64,000 nt of DNA, taken from the NCBI GenBank assembly GCA_048013815.1, contig CM106586.1, positions 17,050,001 through 17,114,000 on the forward strand, given 5' to 3'. Position 1 is the first letter of the stretch, and the number at the start of each line of letters is the position of its first letter. The notes under the pieces were generated by a model. That model saw only the letters and a list, made by a program, of their open reading frames with translations. It did not search any database and was not told the origin of the DNA. A program made the position numbers and the translations under genes. This stretch comes from Setoptus koraiensis (taxonomy: Eukaryota; Arthropoda). Positions 41,175 through 52,200 of the stretch are shown in pieces.

Positions 41175-43083
41175 CTTGTCTCGTCGTTACAGGAAGCACC
41201 ATGTATACAGTGATTATTACAAATATGATCGGTTTGTACACCGTGGTAACAATATTGTTACAATATACAAATGTGACAATATTTGTCTAAATTACAGTAG
41301 TAAATAACAATTAGTTTACAGCTTGTGGGTTACTCTACTTTGGCACTTGATTGTTCACACCTAGTGTGTGTGTGTGTGTGGTCGTCTTCTCCTTCTATTT
41401 GGGCTGCTTGCTCGCTTGTTGTCTCTCAGTTGTCTACTAACTAACCTAAACAGTTGCATAACACTTCACATTGTGCTTCACATTTTGCAACGAACAATTT
41501 CAATTTAAAACCAACCACGCGCTCGCATTGTTCACTTTTTCTTTCTTTCTTCCTACAAATTTTATTTGCATATATCCAATCTGTCTCGCTCATTCACCTT
41601 TGTGTATCTGATATACAAAACCAGGAAACGTTCTTACAAAGGGATAGTGTTCGTTTTACACGAGCAAACAAACGCACGCATGTACACCTACGCTTGTTTA
41701 TATTCTTACAATGGTAATAGTTTATGTACCACCCTTTCACTGTTACCTAACTGTTATGTAACGAGGGCATCTGCTATCTGTTTTGCTTGCTGGAATTTTA
41801 GATGAGAAATACTTTTTAGTGCTAGTGCCCCTGTGGCAGCTCTGGGTGGTTGACACAGCAACTGGCGACTGTCACGTAACATAGAGATATTAAAATGAAA
41901 TAAAGCAATTTACCTCTCAATAGCCACTACTCTGGCCCCTCTAATATCTCTAGTGTGTGTGTGTGTGAGTCTGCGTCCATTGGGGCCGTTAATCGCTGAG
42001 GCCAGTTTATTCTTTTTACACACACACACACACACACAAGTGTAGAACGGTCAGGTGCAAATGGCCTATGACTAGCCGTACCTGGGGCCAGTATGTAGTA
42101 TAAACGTTCAAACAAATCGTGCTGTGCGACAATTTGAGTCTCGGCGGTATCCATGATAACGGCAGCAATCCGTCTGTGGACTCATGATGATGATGGTGGC
42201 GTTACAATTCGTGGCTTGACGTTTCTACTGGACACCAATTTATGCTGAACTGGCATAGTTATACATTCTGCATGGTGATGGCAGTGTTTGTTACAATAAC
42301 CAACGAGAATTTGTCATAATAATGAAACAGGAAAAATTAAACTACAACAAATAGCAACGCAACATATAATCATTACCCGCGACTCACCGGCAGTGCTACC
42401 TCATAGGTTCCAGGGCGCTACTTAAATAGAGTTTGTTTACGAAAGATGATACACTTCCTCTATGTGGGAGGGCTTATTTTCAATTGCTTTTCTGGATGGA
42501 TTTTCATATAGCACGCTATACTGTAAGACCACAACCTAATTAGGTCATGGTCTTAACTTTGTGACTCGCCAATGGTAGCCTGTATCGTGATCGCTCAAAT
42601 GCTCGTTGGCCTAGTGACCGCAAAAAATCAGTCTTGTCATGGATATGATGAATTTGACAGCGGTGTTATTTTACCCCTTCTAGTCTACGTGTGCGAAACC
42701 TCTAATTGCTAATTTAATGAACATATCGTAAGTCGACCTCTAAATTCATTATGGCCAACACTAACGATGGTCTAAATAGGGGCACAGTCAAAGAATCAGG
42801 CACAAGATCATGAAAAATGCCTAAGTACGTACAACCTTTTTTACGCTTTCGTACATGGTTACCATGGCAGCCACAGGCACTGCCTTGAACATGGAGTTAC
42901 TCTTTGTCAGGCGCGAAATAAACAGATCGATGTACGATAAGTCAACGAATTTGCATAATTTGCATGGCAGTCGCTTGGGTGTTTATATTAAATTTGCATT
43001 TTTGTTTTACATTTGAACATTTGCTATGATATTGACATCAGTGAGTTCACAATTTATTTGAGTCAAGGTGATTAATAAATATA
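41175..43083. other. Intergenic with GT/CA microsatellites
   Basis: 1.9 kb between the start of the ankyrin gene and the end of the Src gene. It contains GT/CA runs at about 41364-41380, 41952-41967 and 42018-42038 and no ORF with domain content. It should contain the ankyrin gene promoter. An AATAAA on the minus strand at about 43052-43057 is a likely polyadenylation signal for the Src gene. Confidence 0.4.
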
Positions 43084-44955
43084 TCACTTAGCGCGATATT
43101 GGGTTGCTTCTCGATATTCCGAAGCGTCTTGCCCGAAGAAATCTTCCAACTGCCAATGCAATGTTTCGAAAGTTGGCCTTTTGTTCGGATCTTTGTGCCA
43201 ACATTTCTGCATATATTCATATAGTTTATCGGGGCAGTTACTGAGCTTAGGCATTCTATAACCGTTCTCTATCTGAGTGAGGACCTCAGCATTTGTCATA
43301 CTTGGGTATGGCACTCTACCGTTGGCAATTATTTCATACAGGACTATTCCAAAGGACCAAACGTCACTCTTTATACTGAATCTGCTATAATTAGCTGCTT
43401 CCGGAGCTGTCCATTTGATTGGGAATCTGCCGCCAGCCCGAGCTTCGTATTCGGAGTCTTTAATCAATCTGGCTAATCCGAAATCTGCAATTTTGCAAAC
43501 ATTGTTTTCACCAACTAATATATTGCGAGCAGCTAAATCACGATGGACATAGTTATGCGCCTCTAGATATTTCATGCCAGACGCAATTTGAGCTGCCATT
43601 TCTATCTTTATCCTGATGTCCAATTTTTTACCTTCGGGTGTTTGCAAGTATTCAAGCAAGGCACCATTCGTCATTAGTTCTGTTATAATAAATATAGGTT
43701 CCTCTTTGGTGCACACTGCGTAAAGTCTAACCAAGTGTTTATGCTCTAGACCCTTCATAATTTGAGCTTCCGCTAGGAAGTCCTGTGGATCCATGGAGCC
43801 TTTTTTGAGAGTTTTGATTGCCACACGATCTCTATTCATGTAGAGTCCTTCGAAGACTTGACCAAATTGGCCATGTCCCAATTCTCTGCCAAAAGTCAAA
43901 TGTTTTCGATCAATTTCCCAGTGATCATAAGACAATGTAGCAGGTACATGTTTCTCTGATCTGATGCATGGATCTTTGAGAACGGTACACAAACCATCTG
44001 GCTTGCTCGAATAATGTGCAACTAAAGCTTGAATGGTCGCGAATACATTCCTTTGAGCTATGAAATAACCTCCCTGTTCCGATGATCTAATGCGATAATG
44101 TTTCACTGATGTAACAGATATTAGTTTGTTGTCATCCTTTCCTTCTTTGGGACTAAAATCACGAACTGATAGACTGAAATCATTCACTCGGCTTTCGCTG
44201 TCTCTAACTAGAAAAGATCCAATTTTATTGTCTGGTAATAATAATTTTTTTTCTGCATCCTTCCTTTTGATGGCACCAAAATACCAGATTTCATCTTGAA
44301 TAGATTTCAATTCCTTGACATAGTTCCTAGGTATGTAACCTTTTTTAGAGTTTTTGTACAATAGCCTAGCAAAAAGCCAATCTAAATCATCTGAATCACC
44401 TATAACCTCTAGATGGTCGCCTTTTTTGAAGCCTAGATCTTCTATATTGTTAGCTTCGTAATCGTACAAGGCAACAAATAATTTAACGCGACTCGCGTTA
44501 TTGAATTCTAAATTTTTGAAATCTGAATCTAATAGAGTTTTAATATTGTTGCAATTTGATTGCTGTGGTAAGTTTGACGACAAGGAATTCAATTGATTAT
44601 TATCAAACATCAGCATAGGATGATCATCTAAATCGACTAGATTTTGTTGTTGCTCTTGTTGTTGTGCTATCGAATTGTTGTTGTTTTTCGTTTGAGCTAG
44701 CAAACGATGAGCTAGTAATTTGTTTTGATTGGCACTACTTAAATGTGGATGCGGCGACATGTGAAACGTCTGATGGCTTCTCTTGGAACTGGTGGCTCCG
44801 TTGCCCCTAAGCAATAGCTTGAGATCGGAGCCATCTTGCGAGACATTAACTAGAGCATTTAGGCTGGTGTGTCCATCACTGAGCACTGGGCTGGACAATA
44901 GATTGGAATTTTTGACGCGAGTCTTACGATCGCTTTTCGATAGATGAGATCCCAT
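43084..44955 (-). CDS. Src42A: Src-family tyrosine kinase, Src42A-like
   Basis: A single exon of 623 residues, start ATG at 44955. It begins [11 protein letters not shown], a myristoylation-type N-terminus, followed by an unusually long unique region (to about 155) with poly-Gln/Asn. SH3 is at about 158-215 ([18 protein letters not shown]) and SH2 at about 224-330 (FLVRDSESR at 248-256). The kinase domain (353-606) has GHGQFG at 360-365, Lys381 in [12 protein letters not shown] at 471-478, DFG at 491-493 and activation-loop Tyr503 in SEYEAR. C-terminal tyrosines at 614 and 620 (SEYREATQY) are candidates for Csk-type inhibition. [25 protein letters not shown] and [14 protein letters not shown] fit the Src42A/FRK branch better than Src64. 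The SH2 domain carries an insert of about 15 residues after SVRD. Expected role: membrane-linked signalling at adherens junctions and downstream of receptors. Confidence 0.93.
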   Translation of the reverse strand: MGSHLSKSDRKTRVKNSNLLSSPVLSDGHTSLNALVNVSQDGSDLKLLLRGNGATSSKRSHQTFHMSPHPHLSSANQNKLLAHRLLAQTKNNNNSIAQQQEQQQNLVDLDDHPMLMFDNNQLNSLSSNLPQQSNCNNIKTLLDSDFKNLEFNNASRVKLFVALYDYEANNIEDLGFKKGDHLEVIGDSDDLDWLFARLLYKNSKKGYIPRNYVKELKSIQDEIWYFGAIKRKDAEKKLLLPDNKIGSFLVRDSESRVNDFSLSVRDFSPKEGKDDNKLISVTSVKHYRIRSSEQGGYFIAQRNVFATIQALVAHYSSKPDGLCTVLKDPCIRSEKHVPATLSYDHWEIDRKHLTFGRELGHGQFGQVFEGLYMNRDRVAIKTLKKGSMDPQDFLAEAQIMKGLEHKHLVRLYAVCTKEEPIFIITELMTNGALLEYLQTPEGKKLDIRIKIEMAAQIASGMKYLEAHNYVHRDLAARNILVGENNVCKIADFGLARLIKDSEYEARAGGRFPIKWTAPEAANYSRFSIKSDVWSFGIVLYEIIANGRVPYPSMTNAEVLTQIENGYRMPKLSNCPDKLYEYMQKCWHKDPNKRPTFETLHWQLEDFFGQDASEYREATQYRAK

Positions 44956-47900
44956 GAGGTACTAATAGTGGTTGCAATAGCAGTAGTAAAAAAAATTATT
45001 GTATATTGTGGCGTGCAAAAATATATTCCTGGCGGAATAAATAAATTCTTCTATTGTGGATATTCGTTGATATTCGTTGTGTGTGTCCTTGTTTGTGGTG
45101 CCATAAAATAAATAACCGTTCAATTATATCATTGAAAATCTAGGTGCGGGGGCCATTATTACGAGAGTGTTTGAGGCATTGGTGACTGGATGTCGCTAGG
45201 AGAAACATTGACAATATTAAATCCGATCTGTGAATATCTGGGCATGATAAAAAACGTCTTCTAATTAATTAATACTAATTCTAATTAATTGATAGTGGTG
45301 ACGACAATGTTGTGGTGCGTGCATAAAATATCCAGTCTCCTATCTAATGTCGAACAGACAATTTCTAGTGCACGTTCGGTGATGAGGCCCGCTTCTGAGA
45401 GATTCCATGTCTGGTGCTGCTCATCCGAGTGTCGGCGATCAATGGTTCACGTGATGTCGACAAATAAATAATACCGATGGTCCACTGGAGGTGGGCGCGT
45501 CGAATAAATTCGATCGGCGCGTTGAATAAATTCGGTCGGCACTGGAGCAAATGCGACGCCAAAGAGTTGGGCGCTGCTGTTCTATTGTTGTGCCCGAGTC
45601 AATGTTCGATTGCCTAAACTCGAGTGTGTGTGTGCGCGATCGAATTATCTCTGGTCCGACACGCTACGTACTAAGGTTGCGCGGCCGTGCGGGGCAGCTC
45701 GCTTTGTTCGATTGGTGGCACGAGATTGTGTTTGGCCTCTTGCACTGTTCGGCGACAAACTTTCTATTTTAAAAAATTATCCTTATCTTGAGATTGCGTT
45801 TCACTGCCCATTAGCGACACATTGTCTCTTCTGTTATCTTGTCTCTGTGTGTGTGTATATTAATGTTTGTGTTGTGTCCCAGTTGTGCGCCGAGTTTGCT
45901 TTTTCGCGCACGCACCGACCGTATGGAGAAGTAGAATATTGTGTGTGTGTGTGCGAGGCAGTATAAATGGTGGTGCTTCGAAGCAGCGAACAACAACAAA
46001 AAAGCAGTAGCCAAGTCGCAGGCCCAGCGAACCGCTGGCACAAGCACACACCGAACTAACGCTTGCGTCTTCACTGGTCTCTCGAGTCCAGCGCTCAAGT
46101 GTATGTGTGTGTGTGTGTGCGTAAAAGTATGCTGCTGCCGCAGCAGCACCAATAGAACGACTTGAAAGTAGTGCACACCCCTACAAAGTACACAATTACA
46201 TGCTGCACTGTGTCGGCCACAGTTTTACACTGGTTTGTTCTAATGTAAAAACACTGCCACTGGGGGAAGGCAGCGGCTGGCACTGGTTTACGCATTGGCA
46301 TATAGGCGCTCGCACACACACAAAAATAGAAGCATGATTTGCATTGATTCTCGCCATAAGTTCCATTATTGTTTGTGCGCTCAACACCAAACGCCGAACG
46401 CCGAACGCCGAACGACCATGATGATGACCATGATGATGACGATGAAGATGATTGGCCCAGAGCCCAAAGCATCATAATCATCATCCCTCTGTTTGTCATG
46501 ATCTGTAGCATAAGGGCAGGCAGCACCGCCAGTGGCAGCATGGCCATACTATAACATGGACACTCTGTGTACTATAGTGCCATAGTGGTACTGTGTGCCC
46601 ATTCCCAATTGCCCCTCTGCTGCTTCTTTTCTGGGCCGCCAGGGCGGCGCACCCACATTTTCGTGTGCAGTGATACAAGCGATCGGCTGCCCATCTGTTG
46701 ACACCACCCATATACATTGTATCGTCTGACAATTGAGTGAGCGGTGCCCGTCAGCTGGAAGCCTCAATTTGACCGCTCGTCGAGACGCTCCGTGCCGGGC
46801 CGAGCACCGTTGCGCCCCTGGCGGACAAAAAGAAAGCAGCCGGCAGGCGTCGGAAAAGGCGCACGCAGTGCATAATTGAATTCGAATGGTTTGAAATGGT
46901 TCGAAATGGTTCGAGATGGTTCAAAATGGCTCGAAATGGTTCGAACTGGGAAATGAATCAAATGAATCTTCTTGGAAGCGGCCGTCATGCATCTCTACGT
47001 GCTTGGACGCTGGCACGTCGGCCGCTATGCATCCCGCGATGGCCGCATATATGACGGGTATCGGCAGTGGGCAACGAGCGTCTTATTCTTATCACTGCAC
47101 ACACGCACACACACACCGCCACGTACTAATGCCCATTAGCAGTGTGTGCGTGTGTGTGCGTTCTTTGTCCGGCACACCAGCCACGGTGTTTGTGGGTATA
47201 CAAACAAAAGCAAAACGAGGAGCGCGACTCACCGCGCTCTCGATATGCCCACTGTTAATATTATTGTCTCATGGTGGACTCTGCGAAAGTATTTACTGTA
47301 TATTAGTTTGTAACCGGTGGTTTTCATTATCTTGCACTGTCCACATGGGCACACGGTCAATATCAAATTATATATCTTTTATTTGTGTGTGTGTGTTTAT
47401 CATTGGCCATGGCACTTTGACCGCCGCTCGAGAGCCACACGCTTGGCCATCTTTGTCTCTCTCTCTTGCCACTTTGCGAGACTGGACTCGTTTTTAAAAT
47501 CGGACGCCAGCACCACGCGCTGGATATACACTGAGGTGGCCGCAGTGCAATCACTGGACGACGAGTGACCGTGTTATTAAAAGTGCAAAAGCTGCTGTCC
47601 ACTAGCTGACTAGTGCAGCTATTTGTGACGCTTGGACACATTAGACGTTGGCACATCTCAAGCGTCTTACAGCGTTAGATTGTGTGCAGGGATCTCAAAA
47701 ATGGTAATGGCATGATGATGACTAATCAAGAATAAACATCTCACTATAGTCATGTAACCAAATAAAGCGACCAAACACTCACACTGGTTGATTTTTATGC
47801 AACTACGAATAAGCTTAATCCTGATGCACTCGAGCGCCGCAGTGCCCAGTATAAATTGGCATTAGCTTCAAGTTCAAAACAAGACAATTTTGCAGCAGTT

Positions 47901-49246
47901 TGCTCGCTCTCTCTGCAGCCCGTCGCTCCAACTTGCTTATATTGTATGGTGTTTGCAAGTAGATAACAAACAACAAAGTTACCACTTGAATAGTTTTAGC
48001 TGGTGCCAACAGCAACACCATCAACATCTAGTCAAGTGGTGAGTCATGTTTGTTGTTCAGCACCATTGTCTGGTCACACAACAAATTTAATTTGACCGGC
48101 ACTCGCAGCACTGCTGCCGGTGCTGCTGCTGTTGTTGCTGCTTTTGCTGCCGATCGCTAATGCTCATGACGGTGCCAAGGAAGTCCGGGCTCGGGGCTCA
48201 CTTTTGGCCAATGGTGTCAGGCAAGTTTATCAAAAGTTTATTTGGTTGCCTCTAAAAAGCTTTACTTTTCGACATACATCATATGCCCAACGACGACATC
48301 ATGCGAAATAATGATGGTGCGCTCCAGGAAATTGATACGGGTTGATCATGATGCACCTTACGTATTGTGTGTGTGTGTGAGTGTGCTAGAGAAGTTGCAT
48401 AATAACAATTATAACATTGATCGTGTCGAGTGCAACTTCATCCTCACAAATAAACAGACTGCTGCTGCTGCTTGGCTGTTGATCTTGGTGGTTGCAATTT
48501 TCGTGATTGTTTCACAATTGACACAACTATCTATTGAAACCTGTATAGTGCCCGCAAGGCCACTTGTTGGATGTGCTCATTAGTCGCCGAAGGGCTGTTT
48601 CTGTGTGCAGTGGAAACAGTAACTAATCTGCACCTTCAACTTGGTCAGCATCGAGTTTCGTTTGCCCAGCCTCGACTACAATTATGTGACTCCGATAATC
48701 ACAGACGATCCGCTTAGCGGCATCATTTGGATGCCGACCACAGACAGTTCGAGCCGTACTTTTGACAACTTCTTTGCATCCCCTTTTTGAGACTGTCTCA
48801 TTGGACATGTGATTGGACAAATTTCGTATTCGAAACATTTGAAATTGGTAAAGTTTCGCCCTCTTTATGTGGCCCGCAAAACCGATAATAGACAGTGAAA
48901 ACATGTCGCGATATAATCAGATATAACTAATTATTGCAAGTTAGCTGTCATGAGCTTTTAGCGATATCAAATGTAGTTATCGATATTCAAAGATTGATGC
49001 AGACGAACGAAACGAGACGAACTTTTACGTAATAGACTGGCCCGCATGCGCACAATAGTCTCAGGTAGCCAGAGCAGGGAGAGGGCAACGATGTAACAAG
49101 ATGAAGAAAAGACTTGTGCGGCGGCGCCAAAATCAAATACACAACAACACATGGCAATCAAAAGATGGATGTGTGTAACTATGTTTGACAGCATTAGTGA
49201 AAATAAACGTTGAGCCACTCGTACAACCCGATCAGAGAGTATCAAA
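44956..49246. other. Large divergent intergenic region, Src42A-BTAF1
   Basis: 4.3 kb with no gene that I can support. It is rich in microsatellites: GT runs near 45630, 45846, 45940, 46100 and 47145, ATG/GATGAT runs at 46418-46450, and a decamer array at 46881. Frames of up to 150 codons across these runs are compositional. It must hold the promoters of both flanking genes, and untranslated exons cannot be excluded. Confidence 0.45.
46881..46950. repeat. 10-bp tandem repeat, seven copies
   Basis: Seven back-to-back decamers close to TCGAAATGGT (46881-46890 through 46941-46950), each differing by one to three bases. Minisatellite-like; the TTCGAA core is palindromic. Confidence 0.9.
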
Positions 49247-52200
49247 ATGGTTTCTAGACTAGATAGATTATTTATTTTATTGGACACCGGTTCCACGGAC
49301 GCCATCCGATTGGCAGCGGCAAACCAGCTAGGAGAAGTCCAAAGGCTTCACCCAAATGAATTGAATATTCTTATGCAACGCCTCCATGAGTATTCTGGTA
49401 AGCCATCATGGGAGACTCGTGTAGCAACTGGACACGCCATCAAGGCCATTATGAAAAATGTGGCTTTGGATAACAGAGATATTGATATTAAATTAGAATC
49501 TAATAGTGATGAATACCAAAGCATTCTGAACGATTACGTCACAAGCAAATTGAGCTATGATCAATATAAATTGCCGCAAGACAGAAGCAATAACAATGCC
49601 GAGGAAAGGGGTTGCAACTCAGTGAAGAAAGTCAAGTTGGAAGATACACCCCAATCAACTAAAACAACTGTTAATGGCGTTTGGCCTCTAGAATGGATTT
49701 GTGATGAGTATATAGATGAATTATTTCATTCATCTTGGGAAATAAGACACGGCGCTGCAATAGCACTGCGCGAAATAATCAGAACACAAGGAAGACAAGC
49801 TGGACGTAGGTATGGCATCGGATTGACGAGCCCACAGAATGACACTTTGAACCAAATATGGTTAGTAGACTTTAGCTTGAAAGTTTTAAATGCTATCTCA
49901 TTAGACAAATTTGGTGATTTTCTATTTGACCAAGTTGTGGCGCCCGTAAGAGAAAATTGTGCTCAACTATTAGGTTGCTGTCTCAAGTATATGTCAGCGG
50001 AGAACGCATGCAAATTAAATCAAGTCATTCTCAATTCTTTTGATCGGGATGAATGGGAAATCAGGCATGGCGGCATTCTAGTGCTAAAATATTGCCTCAT
50101 CAGCGCTGATTCCAGTCTAGCCAAGCAATTACTATCTGTTTCCTACGACTTCATACGCAAGAGCTTAAGTGATCCAGTTGATGATGTTTCAGCGGAAGCC
50201 GCTTCAGCTTTGGTGCCCTTAAAAGAAACTCTAATCGACACTGTGCCCGATAAAATTACTGACCTGGTCGACTTTTTGTGGAACTACCTGGAGCATCTAG
50301 ATGAATTGTCCTCTTCTACTAGCAATATTATATCGTTACTGTCAACTTTGTTGGTTGCAGACAAACAAATTATTGGTCATCAGAAATTAGCCACGCTCAT
50401 ACCAAGATTATGGCCATTTATCAGTCATCCTTCAACCTCTGTGAGAATCTCAGTCTTAAAAGCCTTATCAACTTTATTGATATCTTCAGTTAACTCTTGT
50501 GCAAGTTGGATGCCTGAGAAATTACTCTCAGAAGCCTCTAGATTAATTTTCCAACGAAGTCTGATTGAAGACGTAGAGGAAATTCATGAACTTCTTGCTA
50601 ATGTATGGAGATTGTTGGTATCAGTTGATGAAGGATCAACTAATATTATTAGTCAACAAGAAATTCTATTCAAGGCGACATTTCAATATCTAAACTACTG
50701 GATTTCACTCATGATTCATCCTGCACACCAACCTATTGATCAGTCAAACTCCATGTGGCTTTGCTGTAATTTCAAATCATCAACAAATCAAAGCTTCCCA
50801 AGTGATAAGAACGTATTCATCGCAGCATGCACATCTACCGTAGATAATCCAGAAAAACAAAAATATCAAATAACCCGGTGTCGAATGCTAGCCGCCGAGT
50901 TTTTAGGTTTACTAATTTCAAATCTAATGTATGGTTTTAATAGTACTGAGAACAAATTGACTGAGGTTGACCAGGAGCCAGATTGTCAGAAATTGAATCA
51001 ACTCGATATTTTGAAATACTTGAATGATATGTTTGTCTATTATATAGGAACGACTTCTGCAACTCAAAGGATCATATCCGGTTGGACTATAGATGCCTGG
51101 TATCAGCCCAGCACTTTTTGTTGTTTAGGCATAAAACCTTCTGGTGTCAATTTACCAGACCAGCTCAAAGATAGATTAGTTAAGGGTGTTGGAGAGACAT
51201 CGTTATATTATGATGAGGTGATTAGTAGTTTAACACGTTTACAAAATGAAGCCAAAGAATTTGTCACTCTAATAGTGAGCAACAAATTAGTAGTTAACGA
51301 TGAGATGGCCCTGATTGGAGAGGCGCGTGTCTACACCATGAATCAGATAGACAGTCTATGTAATATCAACATAGACCGAGGCCCATCTACCACCAACTCG
51401 AACTCTAAGAGTAGTTCCAAACAAAACAACATATCGAAATTTCTTGACAAGAAACAACATCTGAAAGAAGCATTCGAAAGTGTTTCAGAAAGCCAGCGAA
51501 ATCTTTCGACGGCTGTATCATGTTCTTTGGCTTATGCGATCGTATCCTGGCAAGTGAGGCCGTCCAGCATGGATTCCATCATTGAGCCACTGATGTGCTC
51601 GTTATCCACAGAGGATGACCAACTGCTACAAACAAAGTCCGTGAATCATCTTGTGGCATTAATTTTAAGCCAAAATCTCAAGAGCCCTGACATTGTTTCA
51701 TCAGTCATTGACAAGCTGATTCAAACCGTATGCGATTTCGATCTTCCAGAGTCACAAGATTCCCAGGATGCTAGCATAATTATCTATCTTGATAACTTAA
51801 GTAAAAAAGTAGAACAAAACACAAAGAAGACATCGGGTGCTAGTTTAGCTTTGACAGTCTTAGTTAGAAAAGTAGGAAAAGATCTACCCAAAAGGCTAAG
51901 TTACCTTTGGGAAATGGTTGACTATGGCATAAAACAAAACAAAACAAACGTCGGTGAGCTTTCAAAACGTCTCAAAATATTAGAGATCATAGGACCTCAC
52001 GTACATGAAGAACTACACACCCGCCTGAGCGATATAATACCAATAATTAACGATCTACTCTCATCGACTTCACCTATCATTAGACACCTTGCAGGTAGAT
52101 GTATCGCCATGTTAGCCAAAATAATGACAACAAAAACTCTGGACCTTTCTTTGCAAACCATACTTGACATGTTGGAGGCAGATGATTCTGATCTTAAGCG

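Noticed and set aside
46900-46945. GGTTCGAAATGG units resembling a tRNA B box
   Set aside because: They are units of the decamer repeat; no A box or cloverleaf can be built.
48096-48311. Leu-rich, signal-peptide-like frame ending in PIANAHDG
   Set aside because: There is no ATG (it opens after a stop and uses GTG), it rests on a CTG repeat and has no continuation.
48623-48904. 93-codon minus-strand ORF with an ATG
   Set aside because: No domain, length near chance in this composition, no partner exon seen.
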